8,226 nucleotides of DNA from an uncultured Clostridia bacterium (GCA_947177545.1 CAMWVF010000032.1:1-8226), one strand, 5' to 3'. Shown: positions 1 to 6,548, counted from the first letter of the stretch. The notes: generated by a model not told the origin, from the letters alone. Made by a program: numbers and translations.

Positions 1-23
1 CTATAACCCTACCCTAAACCTTT

Positions 24-42
24 GCGTTGCAATATGCAAAGC
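24..42. promoter_or_regulatory. Dyad-symmetric site, possible operator
   Basis: The half-sites GCGTTGCA and TGCAAAGC flank a 3-base centre (ATA). They pair at 7 of 8 positions. The dyad lies 76 bases before the first paralog's ATG, and a TATAAC box at 3-8 could be a -10 element whose transcript would begin near or within it. No -35 can be judged because the window starts here. It could be a repressor operator or a small leader hairpin, or chance. Confidence 0.25.
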
Positions 43-102
43 GTTGGGGAAAACGTTGGACGAGGTATTCTGGGAAAACGGGGACAGTTGAAAGTTATTT
101 GT

Positions 103-110
103 GAAAGGAA
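103..110 (+). promoter_or_regulatory. Ribosome binding site fixing the start at 118
   Basis: GAAAGGAA lies 7 bases before the ATG at 118. The reading frame is open further upstream, to an ATG at 22, but that ATG has no comparable site and the upstream residues do not resemble the paralogs' N-termini. The 118 start is therefore preferred. Confidence 0.7.
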
Positions 111-117
111 GATCGTT

Positions 118-660
118 ATGGCTAAAAAAGATAGAGTAAATGTCAATTGGGAAGAACGTATATTTGCCGATGAAATGCAGAAAACCTTAAGCTACGAGTT
201 GGAGCATAAAAGCCTATGGCTGTGGTACGTCTTAAATTCCCTTGCAATGTTTTTTTCAATATTTATTTTTGTTTGTACGGAAGACCCCGAATGGGCAATA
301 CCGCCGTCTATACAAATTCTGCTTTTGGCGCAGTACGGCATAATGTATTTCTGCCTGTCGCTTTATAATATCCGCGCGGCAAGAAAGGGAGTGATGAATT
401 CGTTTTCGCTGTGGCAGAAGGGCGGCAAAGGATTACTGTGGTTTGTCGGATTTACAAATGTTTTTGCGCCAATGAATTTTATTATAACTTATCTTATGGG
501 AAAAGGCTATAACAGGGAGCAGCAAAAAGCATATCTGCCGTTTTTTACGGTATGGTTCTGCATGAGTATGGCGTACTACATAATAAGTTCATGCTGCGTG
601 TATAAAAACAAAAAAGTTCGCGACAGCCTTGCCGCTGACGATGAAAACGGGGAGGAATAA
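118..660 (+). CDS. Four-TM membrane protein, first of three tandem paralogs
   Basis: This is a predicted 180-aa integral membrane protein of unknown function. A polar N-terminus carries FADEMQKTLSYELEHKS (residues 16-32). Hydrophobic segments follow at about 33-53, 64-84, 105-127 and 140-161, then a short charged tail, KNKKVRDSLAADDENGEE. The segment LYNIRAARKG after TM2 matches LYNYRAASMG in the next gene. The N-terminal half is clearly homologous to that gene; the loop between TM2 and TM4 differs. The start is set by a good ribosome binding site at 103-110. The stop is only 2 bases before the next ATG, so the genes are probably co-transcribed and translationally coupled. The DEMQ-then-TM layout recalls uncharacterised small membrane families of Firmicutes often found beside HTH regulators, but I cannot assign a named family. 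Confidence 0.8.
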   Translation: MAKKDRVNVNWEERIFADEMQKTLSYELEHKSLWLWYVLNSLAMFFSIFIFVCTEDPEWAIPPSIQILLLAQYGIMYFCLSLYNIRAARKGVMNSFSLWQKGGKGLLWFVGFTNVFAPMNFIITYLMGKGYNREQQKAYLPFFTVWFCMSMAYYIISSCCVYKNKKVRDSLAADDENGEE

Positions 661-665
661 TTATG
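604..665 (+). repeat. 62-bp direct repeat, copy 1
   Basis: These bases match 1155-1216 at 60 of 62 positions; the mismatches are at 618/1169 and 650/1201. The repeat covers the last codons of the first paralog, its stop codon, the GGAGG ribosome binding site and the ATG of the following gene. The rest of the two genes is much more diverged at DNA level, so this block was either copied recently, converted, or held by selection. Confidence 0.9.
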
Positions 666-1211
666 AACGGTAAAATTAAAGACGATTACTTCGGCGAAAA
701 GGTCATTGCGGACGAAATGCAGAGAACATTAAGCTTTGAACTTGAGCACAAAAGCTTTCGTATTTGGTATGTCCTTAACATGGTGATAATGCTTATTGTG
801 TACCTCGTTTTCATTTGGGACGGGATAAGCGATCCGACCGTAACTCCTGCAATGCAGGTCATCATAATGCTTTTTTACGGGGTAATGCTTTTCAGCCTTT
901 CGCTGTACAATTACCGCGCCGCAAGCATGGGCGTGCTGGACGCTTTTGCCTCCAAATACCAAAAGGGAACAGGTATCGACAACCAAGCTGTGGAGGAAGA
1001 ACAGCGTCCCAATATAAAGATGTATCTTTTGTCATCGTACAGCCTTGTAACGCCCGCAAGCGGCTTAGGAAGTACCAATTGCCATTTTAAATTCTTTTTG
1101 GTATGGCTTATACTTGCCTTTGCCTATGAAGTTTTTACAATATTCTGCGTGAGAAAAAACAAAAAAGTCCGCGACAGCCTTGCCGCTGACGATGAAAACG
1201 AGGAGGAATAA
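663..1211 (+). CDS. Membrane protein, second tandem paralog
   Basis: This is a predicted 182-aa membrane protein and paralog of the preceding gene. IADEMQRTLSFELEHKS (residues 15-31) and WYVLN match the first paralog almost residue for residue. Clear hydrophobic segments lie at about 33-52, 63-83 and 142-163. The region corresponding to the first paralog's TM3 is weak: residues 100-140 form a more polar stretch with QAVEEEQRPN, so this copy may have only three true membrane passes. The tail KNKKVRDSLAADDENEEE is nearly identical to that of the first gene. The ribosome binding site GGAGG (651-655) is encoded inside the end of the preceding gene, 7 bases before this ATG. Function unknown. Confidence 0.8.
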   Translation: MNGKIKDDYFGEKVIADEMQRTLSFELEHKSFRIWYVLNMVIMLIVYLVFIWDGISDPTVTPAMQVIIMLFYGVMLFSLSLYNYRAASMGVLDAFASKYQKGTGIDNQAVEEEQRPNIKMYLLSSYSLVTPASGLGSTNCHFKFFLVWLILAFAYEVFTIFCVRKNKKVRDSLAADDENEEE

Positions 1212-1216
1212 TTATG
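1155..1216 (+). repeat. 62-bp direct repeat, copy 2
   Basis: This is the second copy of the repeat at 604-665, with two mismatches. It spans the C-terminal codons of the second paralog, its stop, the AGGAGG site (1201-1206) and the ATG of the third gene. Each copy therefore forms the junction between neighbouring genes, a layout expected from tandem duplication of a gene together with its downstream junction. Confidence 0.9.
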
Positions 1217-1747
1217 GAAAATAAAAACATTGAAAATAATGTGCAAATGGACACATACGACAAGATTTTTCCCGGGGTGGGCAACGGCGGACTTTTCAGC
1301 GAAAGCGGTCTTGACGAAATGCAGAAAGCGGTTAGCCGCGAGGAGGGTTTTAAGTTATTCCGCACGTTTTTTTGGGTGATTTATCTTTTTTCAGCGCTGA
1401 TGCTTATGGCTGCGTCCGCCCTTGAAAGCGTGCCGTTTACAGCGATAAGCGCAGGACTTATGGCATTGTGTACGGTTTTCTACCTTATTTATGCTGCAAA
1501 AATTTCCTCAAAGGGAGCATTGAACCGTAAATTTGCGGAAAGTATGTCGAAGAAGTATGTTATGATTTCCGGAATATTTGTGCTGGCGGTATGGCTGTTT
1601 ATATTTTTGGTCAAAAAAAGCACGGAGGTTGAAGTGGTTGCAATTTGGTCAAATACGGCTGTTATGTATATCGGCAACTATTTCTGCTCAAAACGGAATA
1701 TGAAAGTCCTTGAAAAAATGCTTAACGATGACAGCGCGGGAGAATGA
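1214..1747 (+). CDS. Four-TM membrane protein, third and most diverged paralog
   Basis: This is a predicted 177-aa membrane protein. It has a longer polar N-terminus (residues 1-33) before the family motif LDEMQKAVSREEGFK (33-47). Hydrophobic segments lie at about 50-68, 75-95, 115-134 and 140-158. The segment after TM2, YAAKISSKGALN, fits the AA..(K/M)G pattern of the other two, and the tail KRNMKVLEKMLNDD corresponds loosely to KNKKVRDSLAADD. It is therefore a distant member of the same family and does not carry the near-identical C-terminal block. Ribosome binding site AGGAGG at 1201-1206 with 7-base spacing. It is the last gene of the cluster, followed directly by a strong hairpin. Function unknown. 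Confidence 0.8.
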   Translation: MENKNIENNVQMDTYDKIFPGVGNGGLFSESGLDEMQKAVSREEGFKLFRTFFWVIYLFSALMLMAASALESVPFTAISAGLMALCTVFYLIYAAKISSKGALNRKFAESMSKKYVMISGIFVLAVWLFIFLVKKSTEVEVVAIWSNTAVMYIGNYFCSKRNMKVLEKMLNDDSAGE

Positions 1748-1757
1748 TCATACATCA

Positions 1758-1796
1758 AAAACGTTTGGCGTCCCGCTTAAGGACGCCAAACGTTTT
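1758..1796. terminator. Bidirectional intrinsic terminator
   Basis: A perfect 16-bp inverted repeat (1758-1773 with 1781-1796, core ACGTTTGGCGTCC) has a 7-base loop. On the + strand it ends in TTTTATTTATT. On the - strand it ends in GTTTTTG. It begins 10 bases after the stop of the third paralog and lies downstream of the converging operon that ends at 1943, so it probably terminates both units. Confidence 0.85.
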
Positions 1797-1942
1797 ATTT
1801 ATTAAATAAGAGCCGCAAAACAATAAACCGAACCAATTTGTACGGACAGTACGCATCACGTATAGTAAGCCTGCCTTCAATATTCGCTGATATAAGTCTG
1901 ATTTTTTTAATTTTAATATGTATGATTTGCTCCCGGCTGCAT
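1797..1942. other. Convergent intergenic spacer
   Basis: This AT-rich spacer lies between the terminator and the end of the - strand operon. A 73-codon - strand frame crosses it and the terminator hairpin, but it has no convincing ribosome binding site or recognisable domain. I see no RNA gene. A small dyad near 1850-1862 (TACG..CGTA) is too weak to call. Confidence 0.5.
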
Positions 1943-2422
1943 TTACCATATAAATAGCAGATGTAACATCAGCCAATACGATATAAAGCCCGCCGCTATT
2001 GCAGCAAGACCGTTTAAAGCTATCGCCGCACCCACCTTATCGTGACCGTAGTCGGAAAAGAACTTAGTCCCCTCACGGTTTTGGGGGTACATCTTTATCG
2101 TAACGGGAAGAGGGTTAATGCTGTAAGTACGGTATTTTTTTATTTTCCCGTTTACGGTGTATTCATATTCGCCATGATATTCACTTTCGTTTGAGTCCCG
2201 ATCGTACTGCTTATAGCTGCTTATCAGACGTGCCGTTATAAAAGTGTTGTTTTCTTCCGACTGCTGTTTAAGCTTTTTCTTTTGCTTTTCCGATCTGTAG
2301 AGAAGCACGTTAAGTATTACAAATACTGCTATGCCGAGATACCCTGCAATATTTTTAATAATATCGTCTGACTTGTCAAAACTTTCCAAAAGCCCTTTGC
2401 CGTGTGTTAAATAAAACATCAT
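1943..2422 (-). CDS. Two-TM membrane protein with DUF3592-like soluble domain
   Basis: This is a predicted protein of 159 aa (158 if the second of two adjacent ATGs is used). That second ATG, at 2419, is the better spaced from AAAGGGG (6 rather than 3 bases). Hydrophobic segments lie at about 24-42 and 129-149, with a basic coiled stretch EKQKKKLKQQ after the first. The domain between them (about 60-122) has alternating beta-like pattern: ITARLISSYKQY, EYHGEYEYTVNGKIKKYRTY and a later NREGTKFF. That layout fits the DUF3592-type fold seen in many small bacterial membrane proteins, but the match is by pattern only. It is the last gene of the polyamine/CLC operon, 34 bases after the CLC gene. 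Its layout resembles the 208-aa protein upstream in the same operon. Function unknown. Confidence 0.75.
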   Translation of the reverse strand: MMFYLTHGKGLLESFDKSDDIIKNIAGYLGIAVFVILNVLLYRSEKQKKKLKQQSEENNTFITARLISSYKQYDRDSNESEYHGEYEYTVNGKIKKYRTYSINPLPVTIKMYPQNREGTKFFSDYGHDKVGAAIALNGLAAIAAGFISYWLMLHLLFIW

Positions 2423-2456
2423 TTTCCCCTTTCGTTTTACGATATAATTCTAAAAT

Positions 2457-3833
2457 TCACTTTCTGTTTCTCCGTCTCGACCTTTTCTTTTTTGAACCAT
2501 GCCTCTGGGGGAACTTTGGTTTATCGGACTGCTCCGACGGTTCGTCCGTAACCGCTTCCGCCTCGTCGTTAAAGGAGTACCGCACAGGCTTCAGCTTGGA
2601 CTGATAGAACTGCTGGGCGCTGTAAAGTCCCCTATAGCCCGAAAGCATATAGCTTATAACTATTGCAAGCGCATAGTAGGCAAGTCCGCCCGCGCCAAAA
2701 AGCTCGATACTTAAAATTATTGTTGCAAACGGACAATTCGTCACTCCGCAGAAAACCGCAAGCAGTCCCACCGCCGCGCCGAAGCTGGGACTTAACCCTA
2801 TAAGTCCGCCGAAAGCGCAGCCGAATGTTGCGCCCACGAAAAAGCTGGGTACTATCTCTCCGCCCTTAAAGCCTGCGCCCAAAGTAAGAGCTGTGAAAAT
2901 TATTTTTACGGCAAAGGCAACAGGAAAAGCCTGTCCCGAAAAAGCCCGCTCAATAACGTCCATGCCTGCACCGTTGTAGTCTGTTGTGCCGATAAGCAGG
3001 GTCAGAGCAACTACTATAAGTCCGCCCGCTGCTGCACGTATATAAACATTCTTAATATACCTTTCGTATAATTTCCCCGCCTCGTGAATAGCCATACAGA
3101 ACAGCACGCTTACCGCCGCGCAGGCTGCCCCGAGAACAGTTACCCGCAAAAGGTCGGGGACGGCGCCTCCATTAAAGGATGGTATGCCGCTTACGATAAA
3201 GGACTCCCCCTCCGCTCCAAGGATTTTGGAAATCACAGCGGCAGTCACGCCCGAGACCATACAGGGGACAAGTGCGGAGTACTGTGCTGCGGCAACGATT
3301 GTTACTTCAACCGCAAAAACCGCGGCGGCAACGGGAGTACCGAAAAGCGCAGAAAAACCGGCAGACATACCGCACATGATAAGTATGGAGGCGTCCTCCT
3401 TGTCAAGCTTGAAAAGCTTTCCGAAAGGAGAAGCAAGACTTCCGCCTATCTGCAAAGCCGCACCCTCACGTCCCGCAGAACCGCCTGTAATGTGGGTCAG
3501 GAACGTTGCGGCAAAGATAAGCGGCGCAAGCTTCAGCGAGACCTTTTCCTCTGAGCGGGCGCCCTTGATTATATTGTTAGTTCCCGGATCGCGGGAAAGC
3601 TTCATAACGTTGTACAAAAAAACGATAGCAACGCCCGCAAGCGGCATTGCAAAAATAATAAGCTTATTGTCCGTGCGGTAGGCTGTTGCAAAGCGCAGAG
3701 ACTTTGAAAAAGCCGTACCCGCAGCGCCGACAATTACGCCAACGATTACCGCAATCACTGCCCATTTAAAAAACCCCCGGGTCAAAGCGACATAGGTATT
3801 GTTTTTTATCTGTTCCCTTTTTTCGTCTGTCAT
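2457..3833 (-). CDS. CLC-family anion channel/antiporter, CLC-F-like
   Basis: This 458-aa multi-pass membrane protein is of the CLC family, which moves Cl- or F- either passively or in exchange for H+. The diagnostic motifs are GGSAGREGAALQIGG (117-131; E123 is the external gating glutamate), FGTPVAAAVFAVEV (164-177), GFKGGEIVPSFF (321-332) and SGYRGLYSAQ (398-407; Y404 matches the central pore tyrosine of E. coli ClcA). The first filter motif is GTNNI (84-88) instead of GSGIP. Together with THITGGSAGREG and GFKGGE this resembles the fluoride/proton-antiporter (CLC-F) branch. By my alignment the inner proton glutamate of ClcA (E203) is Val177. The tail is highly basic (SKKKRSRRRNRK). The start at 3833 is chosen for AAGGAGGA just upstream; a TTG 12 codons earlier overlaps the speB stop and is less likely. 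Fluoride versus chloride specificity is inference. Confidence 0.92.
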   Translation of the reverse strand: MTDEKREQIKNNTYVALTRGFFKWAVIAVIVGVIVGAAGTAFSKSLRFATAYRTDNKLIIFAMPLAGVAIVFLYNVMKLSRDPGTNNIIKGARSEEKVSLKLAPLIFAATFLTHITGGSAGREGAALQIGGSLASPFGKLFKLDKEDASILIMCGMSAGFSALFGTPVAAAVFAVEVTIVAAAQYSALVPCMVSGVTAAVISKILGAEGESFIVSGIPSFNGGAVPDLLRVTVLGAACAAVSVLFCMAIHEAGKLYERYIKNVYIRAAAGGLIVVALTLLIGTTDYNGAGMDVIERAFSGQAFPVAFAVKIIFTALTLGAGFKGGEIVPSFFVGATFGCAFGGLIGLSPSFGAAVGLLAVFCGVTNCPFATIILSIELFGAGGLAYYALAIVISYMLSGYRGLYSAQQFYQSKLKPVRYSFNDEAEAVTDEPSEQSDKPKFPQRHGSKKKRSRRRNRK

Positions 3834-3840
3834 TTTAAAT

Positions 3841-3848
3841 TCCTCCTT
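3841..3848 (-). promoter_or_regulatory. Ribosome binding site of the CLC gene
   Basis: AAGGAGGA on the - strand lies 7-8 bases before the ATG at 3833, in the 28-base gap after speB. It decides the start in favour of MTDEKREQ over the upstream TTG at 3869, for which it would lie inside the coding sequence. Confidence 0.8.
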
Positions 3849-3861
3849 AATCCTCTGTAAG

Positions 3862-4707
3862 TCACTCAAGCATCAACAAAATTTCCCGCAAAAGCTTGCA
3901 GGCGGCGGCTGTGGAAATGCCGCTGGGGTCGTAGTGGGGAGAAAGCTCGTTTATATCCGCGGCGACTATGTTAAGACCCTTTAGCTTGAAGACTGCTTCA
4001 AGCAGCTCCATAAACTGCACCCCGCCATGCTCGGGAGTACCCGTCCCGGGGAACACCGAGGGGTCGAGGACGTCCATATCTATTGTGAGGTAGACGGGTT
4101 TTCCAGCAAGCTCCTCTGCGGCTTTTTCCATGCCGTCAAGATTAAATTTGTGCATTTTGGTATGAGTATCCGCAAAGCGAAATTCCTCGCGGTCTCCGCT
4201 GCGTATGCCAAACTGGTAGATGTGACCGTCCCCCACCATTTCGTGGCAGCGGCGCATTACGCAGGCGTGGGAATTTTTCACGCCGAGGTAATCGTCCCGC
4301 AGGTCGGCGTGTGCGTCAAATTGTATAATATATAAACCTTTATACTTTTTGTATACAGCACGTACCGCTCCCAGCGTTACGGAATGTTCTCCCCCAAGCA
4401 TAAAGGGACGCTTGCCGTCCGCAATAATTTCGGCGGCAATGTCCTCAATTTGCTGCAAAGCGGTCTCAACAGAGCCTATGCAAAGCTCAGGGTCGCCCGC
4501 GTCGAAAATGTTATAGTCAAGCAAATCCTTATCCTGATAAGGAGAGTAGGTCTCAATACCGAAGCTTTCGGAGCGTATGGCGCTGCTGCCGAATCTCGTC
4601 CCGGGACGGTATGATGTGGTACTGTCAAATGGCGCACCGAATATGACGGTTTTTGCGCATTCGTAATCGCTGTCGCAGCCGATAAAGGCTTTTCTTTCTA
4701 TCTGCAT
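3862..4707 (-). CDS. speB: Agmatinase
   Basis: Agmatinase hydrolyses agmatine to putrescine and urea in the cytoplasm. The 281-aa protein has the complete signature of the arginase/agmatinase (ureohydrolase) family: GGEHSVTLG (105-113), DAHADLR (131-137) and TIDMDVLDPSVFPGTGTPEHGG (208-229). The predicted metal ligands of the two-manganese centre are H108, D131, H133, D135, D210 and D212. The DINELSPHYD segment (251-260) is also typical. Length is normal for bacterial agmatinases. The start follows AAAGGGG by 6 bases. Position after speE and in the same operon as speA supports agmatine rather than arginine, guanidinobutyrate or formiminoglutamate as substrate. Confidence 0.93.
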   Translation of the reverse strand: MQIERKAFIGCDSDYECAKTVIFGAPFDSTTSYRPGTRFGSSAIRSESFGIETYSPYQDKDLLDYNIFDAGDPELCIGSVETALQQIEDIAAEIIADGKRPFMLGGEHSVTLGAVRAVYKKYKGLYIIQFDAHADLRDDYLGVKNSHACVMRRCHEMVGDGHIYQFGIRSGDREEFRFADTHTKMHKFNLDGMEKAAEELAGKPVYLTIDMDVLDPSVFPGTGTPEHGGVQFMELLEAVFKLKGLNIVAADINELSPHYDPSGISTAAACKLLREILLMLE

Positions 4708-4729
4708 AAATATCCCCTTTCATTAATAT

Positions 4730-4747
4730 GGGACGGCTGACCGTCCC
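4730..4747. other. Hairpin in the speE-speB gap
   Basis: A perfect 7-bp GC-rich stem (GGGACGG with CCGTCCC) closes a CTGA loop. It lies between the speE stop and the speB ribosome binding site. On the transcribed strand it is not followed by a U-run, so it is unlikely to be an intrinsic terminator. It might stabilise or mark a processing point in the operon mRNA. Confidence 0.45.
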
Positions 4748-4759
4748 GTTGTTTGTAAA

Positions 4760-5605
4760 CTAACAGCTTTCCAAAAGCTTCTTGACATAATTCGGTATAG
4801 CAAAGCAGCCCTTGTGCAGATCGGTGTTGTAGTACCCCGTGGTGATACCGAGAGAATTCCATTTATCACCGTCAATATCAAGAGGGTCAACGCACCGCGA
4901 AGCAAAGCCAAAAAGCCAGTGTCCCGAGGGGTATGTGGGAATATGCGCCTGATATACCCTGCAAACATCAAAAAATTCACGTATACGTCTATGCGCTCTC
5001 TGCATTGCCTTTGCGTCCTCGTTGTAGTAAGGACTTTCGTGCTGGTTCACAAGTATACCCTTTTCCGTAAGTGCGTTATGACAGTTGCCGTAAAACTCGC
5101 TGGTAAAAAGCCCCTCTCCCGGACCGAAGGGGTCGGTGCTGTCTACGATAATAAGGTCGTATCGACTCGCCTTGCCACGCACGAAACGCAAGCCGTCGTC
5201 GTAATAAATATTTACTCTGGGGTCGTTTAGACGGCAGGCTGTCTGTGGCAGGAATTCCCTGCACACCTCCACCACACGCTCGTCAATTTCCACCATGTCG
5301 ATATTTTCAATAGTCTTGTACCTCGTCAGCTCACGGACAGTGCCGCCGTCCCCCGCCCCTATCACAAGGACGTTTTTTATCTCCGGGTTGGAAGCCATAG
5401 CCACATGGGTTATCATTTCGTGGTAAATAAACTCGTCCTTTTCGGTAAGCATCATAAGACCGTCCAAGGTCAGAAACCTGCCGAACTCTGGGCTTTCAAA
5501 AACGTCTATCCGCTGATACTCACTCTGCTCCGAGTGGAGCTGCCTGTTTACCCGTATGGACATTTTTACATTTTTAGTGTGAGGCTCGCTGAACCATAAT
5601 TCCAT
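4760..5605 (-). CDS. speE: Spermidine synthase (polyamine aminopropyltransferase)
   Basis: SpeE transfers an aminopropyl group from decarboxylated S-adenosylmethionine to putrescine, giving spermidine and methylthioadenosine. The 281-aa protein has the small N-terminal beta domain (about 1-55) and then a Rossmann methyltransferase-like fold. Visible motifs are YHEM (61-64), VIGAGDGGTVRE (81-92, nucleotide-binding loop), VEID (105-108), YYDDG (134-138), VDSTDPFGPGEGLFTSEFY (154-172, with D155 the likely catalytic aspartate and D158 the second) and PTYPSGHW (223-230). Length and motifs are normal for the family. The start follows AAAGGA directly after the stop of the upstream gene, 14 bases apart. 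SpeB just downstream makes its putrescine substrate. No speD is in the window, so decarboxylated SAM must come from elsewhere. Confidence 0.95.
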   Translation of the reverse strand: MELWFSEPHTKNVKMSIRVNRQLHSEQSEYQRIDVFESPEFGRFLTLDGLMMLTEKDEFIYHEMITHVAMASNPEIKNVLVIGAGDGGTVRELTRYKTIENIDMVEIDERVVEVCREFLPQTACRLNDPRVNIYYDDGLRFVRGKASRYDLIIVDSTDPFGPGEGLFTSEFYGNCHNALTEKGILVNQHESPYYNEDAKAMQRAHRRIREFFDVCRVYQAHIPTYPSGHWLFGFASRCVDPLDIDGDKWNSLGITTGYYNTDLHKGCFAIPNYVKKLLESC

Positions 5606-5619
5606 AAAAAAGTTCCTTT

Positions 5620-6246
5620 CTATCGTTTTCTGTAAACCTTATTCTTGTTGATATATTCGGGCTTTACAAAGTATTTTATAAGCTTTGGAAATTTTTCCGC
5701 ATTGTACATAACATACCAGCTTACTGCGATATACGCTGTCCAAACAACCGCCAAAAACAGCATAATGTAAGAGACCTCCCTCAGCTCTGTTCTATACGCA
5801 TTTCGGGCTTTTAGCGTACATACCTCAATGCCGTTGTATGTCAGCCCCACGACCTGCTCCCTATGCATAAGAAGCGTGACCGCACTGCCCGCGGGTATAT
5901 CCGTATCATAGGGGTTATAACCGTACCGTGAAAAAGCCGTGTACTCATTGTCATTTTCATTGACCGTAAAGCTTATTTTAACTCCGTTTTCTCCGTATTC
6001 CCGTGAAATATCCTTTACCGTAAGCTTAACGGTCTGACAGTCCTTACGATCTATTTTACGAGTATCGCAGAACATATAAAGCCATACGCCCAGTATAAAA
6101 GCCAGTATCAGCAGCCATATAAAAATAAATTCTCCCTGCGCGTAAATATTGCCGTTAAAAAGCTTTCCGTACTCATTTTTCCTTAGCCTCGCCTTTGTAT
6201 GTTCATTGCAGCGTTTTGTGCGCGAAGAGTTTTTACGTCCTGTCAT
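5620..6246 (-). CDS. Two-TM membrane protein with soluble beta domain
   Basis: This is a predicted 208-aa membrane protein of unknown function. The N-terminus is strongly basic (GRKNSSRTKRCNEHTKARLRK). TM1 lies at about 40-59 and TM2 at about 159-181. Between them is a domain of about 95 residues with alternating beta-like segments (QTVKLTVKDISREYG, GVKISFTVNENDNEYTAF, AGSAVTLLMHREQVVGLTYNG). The tail is basic. The layout TM, DUF3592-like domain, TM is the same as in the 159-aa protein at the end of the operon, though sequence identity is low. The ATG follows AGAGG by 6 bases and overlaps the end of the 82-aa gene by 14 bases, which implies translational coupling. It sits between speA and speE. 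Confidence 0.75.
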   Translation of the reverse strand: MTGRKNSSRTKRCNEHTKARLRKNEYGKLFNGNIYAQGEFIFIWLLILAFILGVWLYMFCDTRKIDRKDCQTVKLTVKDISREYGENGVKISFTVNENDNEYTAFSRYGYNPYDTDIPAGSAVTLLMHREQVVGLTYNGIEVCTLKARNAYRTELREVSYIMLFLAVVWTAYIAVSWYVMYNAEKFPKLIKYFVKPEYINKNKVYRKR

Positions 6247-6481
6247 TTATATCCTCTAACCTTTCCTCGTCCGCTCTTTTTGCGTCAAAGTAGACCTTAA
6301 ACGACATAAAGGCGGAAACGCTCCACATCAGAAAGGACAGATACCCTGTCGCCTGAACGGGAACGCTTTCACCGGTTATAGTCTCATAGACCGAAACAAC
6401 AAGCGTGACAACAGCCGCCGCCGCAGTCAGAAGTCCGAAATAAAAATATTTTGCATTTTTCCTGTAACGTCTTTTGTACAT
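6233..6481 (-). CDS. Small two-TM membrane protein
   Basis: This is a predicted 82-aa protein with a basic N-terminus (MYKRRYRKNAKY), hydrophobic segments at about 13-31 and 45-65, and a charged tail ending DAKRADEERLEDINDRT. The basic ends suggest a hairpin with both termini inside the cell. The frame is open to an ATG at 6556, inside the end of speA, but GAGGAG 8 bases before 6481 sets the start here. The gene overlaps the following one by 14 bases. I recognise no family; a role with the following membrane protein is suggested only by the overlap. Confidence 0.7.
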   Translation of the reverse strand: MYKRRYRKNAKYFYFGLLTAAAAVVTLVVSVYETITGESVPVQATGYLSFLMWSVSAFMSFKVYFDAKRADEERLEDINDRT

Positions 6482-6489
6482 AACAACAA

Positions 6490-6495
6490 CTCCTC
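6490..6495 (-). promoter_or_regulatory. Ribosome binding site of the 82-aa gene
   Basis: GAGGAG on the - strand lies 8 bases before the ATG at 6481. It favours the short 82-aa product over a 107-aa version starting inside speA, whose ATG has no comparable site. Confidence 0.7.
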
Positions 6496-6548
6496 GATTT
6501 TGTTTAAACAAGAAAATTATTTGTACTATGCGTAAACTTGTGCAAAAA

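Noticed and set aside
5..20. Telomere-like ACCCTACCCTAAACC string
   Set aside because: Only two imperfect units in a bacterial context; no repeat array follows.
22..117. N-terminal extension of the first paralog from an ATG at 22
   Set aside because: The extension lacks a ribosome binding site and has no counterpart in the paralogs, whereas the ATG at 118 has a well-spaced GAAAGGAA.
1755..1976. A 73-codon open frame on the - strand
   Set aside because: It runs through the terminator hairpin and overlaps the end of the 159-aa gene. It has no convincing ribosome binding site or domain.
3084..3681. Long + strand frames opposite the CLC gene
   Set aside because: They are antisense shadows of a strongly supported CLC coding sequence and show no protein-family features.
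3834..3869. TTG start adding 12 residues to the CLC protein
   Set aside because: It overlaps the speB stop, has a weak start codon, and would place the strong AAGGAGGA inside the gene.
6500..6511. Perfect 12-bp palindrome TTGTTTAAACAA in the speA to 82-aa gap
   Set aside because: It is short and AT-rich with no U-run or spaced half-sites, so it is compatible with chance.
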